13,922 nucleotides of DNA from an uncultured Mollicutes bacterium (GCA_900540385.1 UQFY01000029.1:1-13922), one strand, 5' to 3'. Positions 1-7,377 are shown, counted from the first letter of the stretch. Numbers and translations: made by a program. Notes: a model not told the origin generated them from the sequence alone.

Positions 1-2
1 AC

Positions 3-40
3 TTCCGTACACTGAGGCACGGAAATCGATTAAAATTGAT
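3..40. other. Two adjacent small hairpins upstream of the dlt-like operon
   Basis: TTCCGT (3-8) pairs with ACGGAA (19-24) around a 10-base loop. Directly after it ATCGATT (25-31) can pair with AATTGAT (34-40), with one G-U pair and a 2-base loop. Neither is followed by a T-run, so they are not obvious terminators. They may belong to the 3' end of an upstream transcript or be part of the regulatory region. No gene is visible in 1-113. Confidence 0.3.
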
Positions 41-68
41 GCGTAATGACTATAAGCGGTGCGTGATG
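38..68 (+). repeat. Two 11-bp direct repeats, 20-bp period, upstream of the dlt promoter
   Basis: GATGCGTAATG (38-48) and GGTGCGTGATG (58-68) agree at 9 of 11 positions and start exactly 20 bp apart, so they face the same side of the helix two turns apart. The second copy ends at the base before the proposed -35 box (69-74). This is the geometry of a binding site for a tandemly bound activator, for example a response regulator. No regulator gene lies in the window, so the binder is unknown. Confidence 0.4.
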
Positions 69-96
69 TTGCTATTTCATGGTTTAGTTTTATAAT
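69..96 (+). promoter_or_regulatory. Sigma-A-type promoter of the dlt-like operon
   Basis: TTGCTA (69-74) and a perfect TATAAT (91-96) are separated by 16 bp. Transcription would start near 102-104, leaving only about 10 untranslated bases before the ATG at 114. No purine-rich ribosome binding site lies in that stretch. Confidence 0.6.
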
Positions 97-113
97 TGTA
101 ATGTTAGATTTTT

Positions 114-1568
114 ATGAAGAACGTTTTTGAACTTCTTTTGAATTATTACCTAAAAAAACCGAATGATTTTTTGTTTGTGGATTCTGAAAAAGAGGCTTCC
201 GTAAAGGACGTTTTCTTATCTTCTTGTGGAATTGCACACTCTCTTTTAAGAAAAGGAATAGACAATTCTCCCATCTTAGTCTTTGTGGACCGATCCATGA
301 AAGCAATAATTGCTTTCTTTGGAATTGCTTTAAGCCATAATTATTATTTGCCACTCGATGAAAATATTCCCGAAGAAAAGCTGGAACAAATCTTAAAAGA
401 TTCCCATGCAAAAGCTTATTTTTCTTTTCACGGGAGAGAAGTACCTTCTCTTCCTAAATTGGACTTCGACTCCTCTATAAAGGAAGTTCTTCCTCAAAAC
501 GAGATGAACCGTCTTCTTTCTTCTACTGAAGCGACTTCTCCCTTATATTTAATGTTCACTTCTGGTTCGACAGGTAAGCCAAAAGGGGTCTTGAAATCTC
601 ATAAAAACATTCTTTCTTTTGTAGAGAATTTTTCCGAAACGTTCCCTTTCCTCGAAAATGGGCAAAGAATTATGAACCAAACGCCATTCTTCTTTGACGC
701 TTCTAGCAAAGACATTTATTTAACATTGAAATACCAAGGAACACTCTATATTCCAGATAAGAATTCTTTTGCTTTGCCTCAAACAACGATTGAATATCTA
801 AACAACAACAAAATCACAATGATTTCCTGGGTTCCTTCCGCTTTAACATTAATTGCTAAACTGCGAACTCTCGATTTTATGAAACCAGAGTATTTGAAAT
901 ATGTTTTCTTTGTGGGGGAGGTCTTTCAACCAAAATATCTCAATATATGGCTAAAAGCCTTGCCAAATACACGTTTTTTCAATATCTATGGGTCAACTGA
1001 ATTAGCTGGAGTTTCGCTTGCCTATGAAGTTACTCATGAGATGAATGAAAACGAACCGTTGCCCACAGGGAAACCCCTTAAAAACAACGAAGTTTCCTTA
1101 GATAACGGTGAAATTGTCATTTCTTCCGAACAAATTGCTTTAGGCTACATTAACGATTCGGAAAAGAACAAAACGACTTTCCGTGAAACGAGCAAAGGGA
1201 AACTTCTTTATACAGGGGATTATGCTTATTTAGATAAAGATGAGAATTTTGTTTTCTCAACCCGTATGGATTTTCAAATCAAACACTTAGGATACCGTAT
1301 TGAATTGCAAGAGATCGATACCTTGCTCACTTCTTTGGAATATATCGATTCTTGTTGTGCTCTCTACGACAAAGAGAAAGACAAAATCGTTCTTTTTGCA
1401 GTGTTAAACCAAGTAGTTGAAAACCCTGTGAAACAGATTTTATCTGATGCAAAGAAGAAACTTCAGTTCTATATGCTTCCGAATAAGGTGGTTGTATTGG
1501 ACAAAATGCCCCTTAACGCTAATGGCAAAATTGATCGAACAAAATTAGGAAATTACTTAAAGGAGTAA
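114..1568 (+). CDS. dltA: DltA-like amino acid--carrier protein ligase (adenylation enzyme)
   Basis: Member of the ANL adenylating superfamily, 484 aa against about 500 for DltA. It should activate an amino acid with ATP and load it onto the phosphopantetheine arm of the carrier encoded next. Visible motifs are the ATP P-loop TSGSTGKPKG (149-158), IYGSTE (291-296), the GD pair of motif A7 (368-369), the hinge-region motif DFQIKHLGYRIE (386-397), and the C-terminal NGKIDR with catalytic Lys472. Asp195 in FFFDAS matches the conserved pocket aspartate. Two pocket residues depart from typical DltA: Val267 in FFVGEV where DltA has Cys, and Ser293 in YGSTE where DltA has Pro. D-alanine is therefore likely but not certain as substrate. 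An in-frame TAG at 105-107 makes ATG 114 the only reasonable start, although it has no Shine-Dalgarno. First gene of a four-gene operon. Confidence 0.85.
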   Translation: MKNVFELLLNYYLKKPNDFLFVDSEKEASVKDVFLSSCGIAHSLLRKGIDNSPILVFVDRSMKAIIAFFGIALSHNYYLPLDENIPEEKLEQILKDSHAKAYFSFHGREVPSLPKLDFDSSIKEVLPQNEMNRLLSSTEATSPLYLMFTSGSTGKPKGVLKSHKNILSFVENFSETFPFLENGQRIMNQTPFFFDASSKDIYLTLKYQGTLYIPDKNSFALPQTTIEYLNNNKITMISWVPSALTLIAKLRTLDFMKPEYLKYVFFVGEVFQPKYLNIWLKALPNTRFFNIYGSTELAGVSLAYEVTHEMNENEPLPTGKPLKNNEVSLDNGEIVISSEQIALGYINDSEKNKTTFRETSKGKLLYTGDYAYLDKDENFVFSTRMDFQIKHLGYRIELQEIDTLLTSLEYIDSCCALYDKEKDKIVLFAVLNQVVENPVKQILSDAKKKLQFYMLPNKVVVLDKMPLNANGKIDRTKLGNYLKE

Positions 1569-1573
1569 TACAT

Positions 1574-1813
1574 ATGGATGAAATTAAACAACAAGTCCTA
1601 GAAATTCTTTCCGAAATTAAACCGGACGTGGATGATTTTGAAAGTATTAAAGAATTAGTCCACGGAGGAACCTTAGATTCTTTAAATATTGTTATGTTAG
1701 TTGGGGAACTTTCAGATGCTTTTGACATCAGCATCCCACCGCAAGAGATCTCTTATGAGAATTTTGATACTGTGGATGGATTGGTAAAGATGGTTAAGCG
1801 TTTGCAAGACTAA
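1574..1813 (+). CDS. dltC: DltC-like phosphopantetheine carrier protein
   Basis: Acidic four-helix carrier protein of 79 aa, the usual DltC length. Ser36 in TLDSLNIV is the phosphopantetheine attachment site; the flanking D35 and L37 fit the DSL signature of acyl and peptidyl carriers. It accepts the activated amino acid from the ligase encoded upstream and presents it to the membrane acyltransferase encoded downstream. Its ribosome binding site AAGGAG (1560-1565) overlaps the end of the ligase gene and lies 8 bases before ATG, so translation is probably coupled. In canonical dlt operons this gene follows dltB; here it precedes it. The protein could also be described as a generic carrier protein, but the neighbours favour the Dlt role. 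Confidence 0.85.
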   Translation: MDEIKQQVLEILSEIKPDVDDFESIKELVHGGTLDSLNIVMLVGELSDAFDISIPPQEISYENFDTVDGLVKMVKRLQD

Positions 1814-1819
1814 TTTCGA

Positions 1820-3424
1820 ATGTTTGGCTTTCATCTTAAAATTAATTCTTACTATTTTTTGCTCTTTTTAGCGGCGTCTCTTTTGCTATATTGGCTATGT
1901 CCTAAGAAATACCGCTACATTCCTCTTCTTGTTGAGAGTGTGGTTTTTCTTTTGCTTGTCGATTGGAAATCGATTTTCTTCATACTTTTCAGCATGATTG
2001 TTATCTTTCTTTGTGCCTATTTTATTGATAAAAACGCGAAGAAACAGAAGGACTACATTTCTCTTCACAAAGGAGAAATGACGCTAGAAGAGAAGAAAGC
2101 GTACAAAGCAAAGAATAAACATATTCGTAAGAGTTTACTTGTTGTTGGAATTCTTGCGGTAACGATTCTTCTTGGAATAATGAAGTATTTAGGCTTCCTT
2201 TTAGGAAGTGTCCAATCTATTGTCCAATTATTCGGAGGAAACTTTGCTTTTGAATTAAGGGGATGGTTTTTGCCAGTTGGTATCTCTTTTTACACATTTC
2301 AGGCGATTGGCTATCTAGTAGATGTCTATTGGGGCAAATACGAGGCGGAAAGAAATCCTTTTCGCTTTGCTCTTTTTATGTTTTATTTCCCAAAGCTTCT
2401 TCAAGGGCCTATTGTTCGTTATAACGAGATGAAAGAAACCCTTTTTGAAGAGAAAACATTAACCTATGATAATTTTACAAATGGTTTAAAACGTATGGCC
2501 TTTGGGTATCTTAAAAAGATGGTCGTAGCGGATGCTCTTATGGCTTTTTTAAAATTTGCTTTTGCGAATGTGGCTGAACTTTCTGGCGTAGAATCTTTCC
2601 TATCCGTGGTTTTGTATTTTATTCAAGATTATTGCGATTTCTCTGGCTATATGGATATTGCAATAGGAGCCTCAATGACCTTTGGAATTGTCCTTCCAGA
2701 GAATTTCAATCGTCCATATTTTGCAAGAAATATCGATGAATATTGGCGTAGATGGCACATTACATTAGGTACATGGTTTAAAGATTATATTTTCTACCCT
2801 CTTTCAATAAGCCGTTTCTCTTTAGGCATTGGGAAGTTTTTTAAAAAAATCTCTAAAGGCCTAGGACAAAAAATGCCCGCTGTCTTTGGCCTCATCGTCG
2901 TTTGGCTTTTAACAGGTCTTTGGCATGGAGCCAGCTGGAACTATGTTCTCTGGGGCGGATATTATGGAGTGATCATCATTATTTCCATTTTCTTAGAACC
3001 GTTAAAGAACTGGTTCTATGAAAAGACGAAGATTTCTCGTAACAATGTTTTTATTCAGATTTGGCAACATCTTCTAACCTTATTCCTTCTAGCATTCGGA
3101 AAGATTTTATTCATGTGCAATGATCTTTCTTCCACTTGGCAAATGTTCGTTCAATGTTTCCATTGGAACAATCTATCTCTGCAAAATATTTGGAACCAAA
3201 TCGGAGATAGTTCTTTCTTTACGGCAATCTCTTGTTTCGCTCCTATCTTCATCGTGGACCTTATCCAGGAGATATGGCCGAAAACGTCTTTTCTTTCCAA
3301 ATTCAATCGCCTGCCTATTTATGTTCGCTGGCCAATCATGATTGCTCTTGTCGTTGTCATTATCTGGTTTGGCTGGTATGGCAATGGGCTTCCTCATTTT
3401 GATTTTGGTTACACTCAGTTTTAG
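1820..3424 (+). CDS. dltB: MBOAT-family acyltransferase, DltB-like with AlgI-type features
   Basis: Polytopic membrane-bound O-acyltransferase, 534 aa and clearly longer than the roughly 400 aa of canonical DltB. The invariant His is H369 in TGLWHGASWN, and the second signature is YWRRWHITLGTWFKDY (308-323). Other family marks are PVGISFYTFQ (152-161), LLQGPIVRY (193-201) and ENFNRPY (294-300). The WRRWHI and GPIVR forms, and the C-terminal extension ending in YTQF, resemble AlgI/PatA-type MBOATs more than canonical DltB. By analogy it takes the aminoacyl group from the carrier and passes it across the membrane. It starts 6 bases after the dltC stop, in the same frame, with no Shine-Dalgarno, so initiation probably depends on ribosomes finishing dltC. 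Lys/Glu-rich residues 71-104 form a cytoplasmic-type loop between membrane segments. Confidence 0.85.
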   Translation: MFGFHLKINSYYFLLFLAASLLLYWLCPKKYRYIPLLVESVVFLLLVDWKSIFFILFSMIVIFLCAYFIDKNAKKQKDYISLHKGEMTLEEKKAYKAKNKHIRKSLLVVGILAVTILLGIMKYLGFLLGSVQSIVQLFGGNFAFELRGWFLPVGISFYTFQAIGYLVDVYWGKYEAERNPFRFALFMFYFPKLLQGPIVRYNEMKETLFEEKTLTYDNFTNGLKRMAFGYLKKMVVADALMAFLKFAFANVAELSGVESFLSVVLYFIQDYCDFSGYMDIAIGASMTFGIVLPENFNRPYFARNIDEYWRRWHITLGTWFKDYIFYPLSISRFSLGIGKFFKKISKGLGQKMPAVFGLIVVWLLTGLWHGASWNYVLWGGYYGVIIIISIFLEPLKNWFYEKTKISRNNVFIQIWQHLLTLFLLAFGKILFMCNDLSSTWQMFVQCFHWNNLSLQNIWNQIGDSSFFTAISCFAPIFIVDLIQEIWPKTSFLSKFNRLPIYVRWPIMIALVVVIIWFGWYGNGLPHFDFGYTQF

Positions 3425-3435
3425 GAGAATATCAC

Positions 3436-4533
3436 ATGAAAGTTAAAAACATCATAAAATGCATTCTCTTCCCAACTATGTTGCTTACAACACTCGGCTT
3501 AATCAACAATTATGTTTTTAAAAAACCGACAATCACCGAAAATTCGGTTACGAATTATGTAAGAGAGGATGAAAACACATTAGATGGAACTTTTTTAGGA
3601 TCGTCTACTGTTTGGCATGGAATCATTCCTACACAAATTTGGAAAGAAACGGGTTTAACTTCCCGTATCATTGCTAAATCTCCCTTTCACCCAGGGCTCG
3701 ATTTAGATGCCTTAGAACTTATTTTTAAGAAACAAAAAGACTCTATCCGTTTCGTTTATATTGATTTGGTTAGCTATTTCACTTTAAATGATGAAAATAT
3801 CCATGATTTTTTGGTGGACTATTATTTTTCTTTCCCTGAAGGAAGTGAAGAAAGGGACACACTTGTTTATAAATATCCGGCTTTGGAGGGATATCAGAAA
3901 GGGAACCATAACTTAGATGACACTCTTTTTGAAGAACATAACGATTTCCGAAGAAAAGACTTTTGGCAACAATTTACCGAGGAAGATAGAAACTTCACTA
4001 AAGGTTTCTATTCTCAAAACTTCGGCCATCCTTGTAAAAAGATGAAAGTTCCAGATTACAAACCCATTTCGTTAGAGGATAAAAATGCAGACGGATTCAA
4101 ATATCTAACGGAAGTGCTTTCCTTTGCGGATAAGCATCCTAATACTAAGTTTATTTTTGCGCGCACAGCAAGACAACTTTGTGATAAAGAAGAGACGGAG
4201 GTGGACACTTTCGTTTTCAAATGGGTAAAAAACTACATTCAAAATGAAAGACCAAAAGAAATAAAGAATGCTAGGAAAGATTACTTAGTAGAAGATTTCG
4301 CCTTAAAAGCAAATGAGATTGGAATTGACGAAAAGACTGATCTAAGAGATGCTAATCATTTAAATGTTAAAGGTGCGATCAAAAACACGAAATATCTTTC
4401 TAAATATCTAAAAAAGAACGTTGATGTTACTAATATCAAACATTCTAAAAAAGTGGAAGATGATTTTGAAGAATGCTATAAAAAGACAGAAAATTACCTC
4501 CAATACATTCAAAAACATAATATCGGACACTAA
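3436..4533 (+). CDS. dltD: DltD-like membrane-anchored SGNH-type protein
   Basis: 365 aa with one N-terminal membrane anchor (about residues 7-26) and the rest probably outside the cell. GSS at 55-57 in FLGSSTVWHGI provides the candidate nucleophile (Ser56 or Ser57). D305 and H308 in DANHLN near the C-terminus form the matching Asp-x-x-His block of SGNH hydrolase-fold proteins. In Dlt systems this protein completes transfer of D-alanine to (lipo)teichoic acid; AlgJ/AlgX-type partners do comparable work with AlgI MBOATs. AGGAG (3423-3427) overlaps the stop of the MBOAT gene and lies 8 bases before ATG. The assignment rests on fold motifs and operon position; overall sequence looks divergent from the DltD proteins I know. 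Last gene of the operon; no convincing terminator hairpin follows. Confidence 0.72.
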   Translation: MKVKNIIKCILFPTMLLTTLGLINNYVFKKPTITENSVTNYVREDENTLDGTFLGSSTVWHGIIPTQIWKETGLTSRIIAKSPFHPGLDLDALELIFKKQKDSIRFVYIDLVSYFTLNDENIHDFLVDYYFSFPEGSEERDTLVYKYPALEGYQKGNHNLDDTLFEEHNDFRRKDFWQQFTEEDRNFTKGFYSQNFGHPCKKMKVPDYKPISLEDKNADGFKYLTEVLSFADKHPNTKFIFARTARQLCDKEETEVDTFVFKWVKNYIQNERPKEIKNARKDYLVEDFALKANEIGIDEKTDLRDANHLNVKGAIKNTKYLSKYLKKNVDVTNIKHSKKVEDDFEECYKKTENYLQYIQKHNIGH

Positions 4534-4577
4534 TTTTTATCATTTCATTTGATTCGGTATTTCGTTCTTTTTTCACA

Positions 4578-4593
4578 ATGTAAGCGTTATCAA
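4578..4593 (+). promoter_or_regulatory. cre operator (CcpA catabolite control site) of adhE
   Basis: ATGTAAGCGTTATCAA matches every position of the degenerate cre consensus WTGNNARCGNWWWCAW. It ends 24 bp before the adhE -10 box, directly upstream of where a -35 box would sit (centre about -45). That position is compatible with either CcpA activation or repression. It implies control by carbon source. Confidence 0.75.
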
Positions 4594-4617
4594 TAAATTT
4601 TTACCTAATAGAATCCG

Positions 4618-4623
4618 TATAAT
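4618..4623 (+). promoter_or_regulatory. -10 box of the adhE promoter
   Basis: A perfect TATAAT is present, but the 16-18 bp upstream window holds no good -35 match (AAATTT at 4595-4600 with 17-bp spacing). The weak -35 next to a cre site would suit a regulator-dependent promoter. The leader would be about 46 bases, ending in AAAGGA (4664-4669), 7 bases before the adhE ATG. Confidence 0.5.
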
Positions 4624-4676
4624 GTTGCCGGTAAGAAATTACTGATTAAATTATTTCAAATAGAAAGGAACCTCTT

Positions 4677-7301
4677 ATGGCAGAAAAGAAAGAACTTACT
4701 CCAAAAGAAATGGCAGAGGCGGAAGTTGACGCCCTCGTCAAAAAAGGCTTAAAAGCCCTTGATGATTTTGCCTCCTACGATCAAGAAAAAATCGACTACA
4801 TTGTCGCAAAGATGTCCGTTGCTGGTCTTGACAACCACGGAATTTTAGCAAGAAAGGCAATCGATGAAACCCATCGTGGTTGCTTCGAAGATAAAGCGAC
4901 AAAGAACTTATTCGCCTGCGAATATGTCGTTAACCATATGCGTCATGCTAAGACGGTTGGAATCATCGATTCCGATCCAGTTACGGGCATTACCGAAATT
5001 GCTGAACCAGTTGGTGTTATTGCTGGTATTACCCCAGTTACCAACCCAACATCCACCGTTATCTTCAAGTCTTTAATCAGCATTAAGACTCGTAACCCAA
5101 TCATTTTTGCTTTCCATCCAAATGCACAAGAAAGCTCCAAAGCAGCCGCTATCGTTATGCGTGATGCCGCGGTCGCTGCTGGTGCACCAGAAAACTGCAT
5201 TCAATGGATTGAACATCCTTCGATGGATGCGACAACCGCTTTAATGCAACATCCTGGCATTGCAACCATCTTAGCAACTGGCGGTAACGCCATGGTGAAA
5301 GCCGCTTATAGCTGTGGCAAACCAGCCCTCGGCGTTGGTGCAGGTAACGTTCCTTGCTATATTTGCAAAGATTGCGATCAAGATGAAACCGTCAATGACG
5401 TTGTTCTCTCTAAATCCTTCGATAATGGTATGATTTGCGCTTCTGAATCCGCCATCTTCGTTGATCATGATATCTATGATGACATCAAGAAGAAATTACA
5501 ACGTTTCCACGTTTATTTCGCTTCGAAAGAAGAAAAAGAAAAACTTGAGAAGTTCATGTTCGGCGTCACTGCTAAAGATGCTAATGTCGCAGACGCAAGA
5601 TTAAATGCCGCTGTTGCTGGCATGAGCCCACAATGGATCGCCGAAAAAGCCGGATTCAAAGTTCCTGCTGACATCTCCATTATTGCCGTCGAATGCAAAG
5701 AAGTTGGTGTCAAAGAACCAATGTCGAGAGAAAAACTTTCTCCAGTGCTTGCTGTTTATAATGTCAAAGACTATCAAGAAGGATTCGATTTTTGCGAAAA
5801 GATGCTTGAATTCGGTGGCTTAGGACATTCTGCTGCTATTCACTGCAAAACCCAAGAAATGGCCGATCAATTTGGCGATAAAGTCAAAGCAATTCGTATC
5901 ATTTGGAACTCTCCAAGCACCTTTGGTGGCATCGGTAACGTTTATAACTCCTTCACCCCATCCCTTACTTTAGGATGCGGTAGCTATGGCCATAACTCCG
6001 TAGCTGGAAACGTCAGCGCCGTCAATTTGCTTAACATCAAGAAAGTCGGAAAAAGGAGAAATACCATGCAATGGTTCAAAGTCCCACAAAAGATCTATTT
6101 TGAGCGTAACTCCATTCAATACTTACGTTCTTGCAAAGATATTCAAAAAGTCTTCATCGTTACCGACCATTCTATGGTCCAACTCGGATTCCTTAACAAG
6201 ATCATCGATGAATTAAATCAAAGAAGAAATCCTGTTACTTATCAGCTCTTTGCTGATGTCGAACCAGATCCAGATATCACAACCATCAAACGTGGTGTCG
6301 ATTTGATGAGAGAATTCCAACCAGATACCATCATTGCCTTAGGTGGAGGCTCTCCAATGGATGCCGCTAAAGGTATGTGGATCTTCTATGAACATCCAGA
6401 AGTCAACTTCGATGATTTGAAACAAAAATTCATGGATATCCGTAAACGTGCTTTCAAATATCCAGAACTCGGAAGAAAGAGCAAATTAATCGCTATTCCA
6501 ACAACCTCTGGAACCGGATCCGAAGTTTCTCCATTTGCCGTTATTTCCGATAAGGCAAATCAAAAGAAATACCCATTAACAGACTATTCTTTAACCCCAT
6601 CTATCGCTATCGTCGATCCTGAGTTCACCACCAACCTTCCTGCTAGAAGCACTGCAGAAACCGGTCTTGATGTCTTAACTCACGCTATTGAGGCTTATAC
6701 CTCTGTTATGGCAAGTGATTTCACCGACGGGCTTTGCTTAGAAGCCATTCAACTTGTCTTCAAATATCTCCCAAGAGCCGTCAAAGATGGCAAACATGAT
6801 CTTGTGGCAAGAGAAAAGATGCATAATGCCGCTACCATTGCTGGCATGGCCTTCGCAAACAGCTTCTTAGGCTTAGTTCACTCCTTAGCTCACAAGATGG
6901 GTGGAGAATTCCACACTGTCCATGGTAGAACCTGCGCTATCCTTCTTCCACACGTTGTCCGTTATAACGGAACTGCTCCAACTAAGCTCTCCGTTTGGCC
7001 AAAGTATGAAGAATATTGCTGCGATGAGAAATATCAAAACATCCTTCGTTATCTTGGCATCGAATGCAAAGATAAGACAGAAGCAGGAGAAAAACTTGCA
7101 CAAGCCATCCTCGCTCTTGAAAGAGAAGTCGGAATCGATCCAAACTTCGCTTCCATCATCCCTGATGAGAAAAACTATATGAGCAAGTTAGAAGAAGTCG
7201 CATATCTTGCTTATGAAGATCAATGCACTCCAGCAAACCCACGTGTTCCTCTCATCCCAGATATGATTCAAATCTTAAAGGATGCCTATAAAGGAAACTA
7301 A
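4677..7301 (+). CDS. adhE: Bifunctional acetaldehyde-CoA/alcohol dehydrogenase AdhE
   Basis: Full-length AdhE of 874 aa. It converts acetyl-CoA to acetaldehyde and then to ethanol, oxidising two NADH; the family forms helical spirosomes in the cytoplasm. The N-terminal aldehyde dehydrogenase half (about 1-450) carries catalytic Cys254 in DNGMICASE. A linker around 452-466 leads to the iron alcohol dehydrogenase half, with NAD-binding GGGSPMDAAKG (556-566). The four iron ligands are D665, H669, H735 and H749, the same spacing as E. coli D653/H657/H723/H737. No key residue is missing. Codon choice is strongly biased (Pro almost always CCA, many Ile ATC, Phe TTC and Asn AAC), unlike the flanking genes and typical of a highly expressed protein. 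It is a single-gene unit with a cre site upstream and a terminator downstream. A strong internal ribosome binding site precedes Met464. Confidence 0.97.
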   Translation: MAEKKELTPKEMAEAEVDALVKKGLKALDDFASYDQEKIDYIVAKMSVAGLDNHGILARKAIDETHRGCFEDKATKNLFACEYVVNHMRHAKTVGIIDSDPVTGITEIAEPVGVIAGITPVTNPTSTVIFKSLISIKTRNPIIFAFHPNAQESSKAAAIVMRDAAVAAGAPENCIQWIEHPSMDATTALMQHPGIATILATGGNAMVKAAYSCGKPALGVGAGNVPCYICKDCDQDETVNDVVLSKSFDNGMICASESAIFVDHDIYDDIKKKLQRFHVYFASKEEKEKLEKFMFGVTAKDANVADARLNAAVAGMSPQWIAEKAGFKVPADISIIAVECKEVGVKEPMSREKLSPVLAVYNVKDYQEGFDFCEKMLEFGGLGHSAAIHCKTQEMADQFGDKVKAIRIIWNSPSTFGGIGNVYNSFTPSLTLGCGSYGHNSVAGNVSAVNLLNIKKVGKRRNTMQWFKVPQKIYFERNSIQYLRSCKDIQKVFIVTDHSMVQLGFLNKIIDELNQRRNPVTYQLFADVEPDPDITTIKRGVDLMREFQPDTIIALGGGSPMDAAKGMWIFYEHPEVNFDDLKQKFMDIRKRAFKYPELGRKSKLIAIPTTSGTGSEVSPFAVISDKANQKKYPLTDYSLTPSIAIVDPEFTTNLPARSTAETGLDVLTHAIEAYTSVMASDFTDGLCLEAIQLVFKYLPRAVKDGKHDLVAREKMHNAATIAGMAFANSFLGLVHSLAHKMGGEFHTVHGRTCAILLPHVVRYNGTAPTKLSVWPKYEEYCCDEKYQNILRYLGIECKDKTEAGEKLAQAILALEREVGIDPNFASIIPDEKNYMSKLEEVAYLAYEDQCTPANPRVPLIPDMIQILKDAYKGN
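6051..6068 (+). promoter_or_regulatory. Internal Shine-Dalgarno and ATG at the AdhE domain junction
   Basis: AAAAGGAG (6051-6058) lies 7 bases before ATG 6066, which is in frame and encodes Met464. Initiation here would give a free 411-residue iron alcohol dehydrogenase domain. This site is a better Shine-Dalgarno than the one at the gene's own start. Of the 28 Arg codons I counted in adhE, AGG occurs only here (R460), where it forms the core of the motif. Confidence 0.5.
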
Positions 7302-7318
7302 TTCTTAAACCTAGATTT

Positions 7319-7346
7319 GAGGCTCAGAAATGAGCCTCTTTTCTTT
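7319..7346 (+). terminator. Rho-independent terminator of adhE
   Basis: GAGGCTCA (7319-7326) pairs perfectly with TGAGCCTC (7331-7338) around a GAAA loop and is followed by TTTTCTTT. It starts 17 bases after the adhE stop. Confidence 0.92.
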
Positions 7347-7349
7347 CGT
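7345..7349. repeat. Left copy of 5-bp target site duplication
   Basis: TTCGT directly abuts the left inverted repeat; the same five bases follow the right inverted repeat at 8433-8437. It overlaps the T-rich tail of the adhE terminator. Confidence 0.65.
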
Positions 7350-7377
7350 GGTGAATTTACCGTTCAAGTGCAACACT
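7350..7377 (+). repeat. Left inverted repeat of the IS30-family element
   Basis: Outer block GGTGAATT (7350-7357) and inner block AAGTGCAACACT (7366-7377) match the reverse complement of the right end; the eight bases between the blocks match at only one position. Confidence 0.75.

Noticed and set aside
101..130. Nine-codon leader peptide overlapping the dltA start
   Set aside because: No ribosome binding site, very short, and it would begin before or at the predicted transcription start.
112..411. Minus-strand open frame opposite the start of dltA
   Set aside because: It lies entirely across dltA, which has clear family motifs, and its translation resembles no known protein.
4572..4578. 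Rex (NADH-sensing) operator TTCACAA upstream of adhE
   Set aside because: Only one half-site is present; no matching TTGTGAA lies at the right distance, and the site overlaps the cre operator.
4943..5713. Several open frames of 65-85 codons on the minus strand within adhE
   Set aside because: They result from the codon bias of adhE and have no ribosome binding sites or family signatures.
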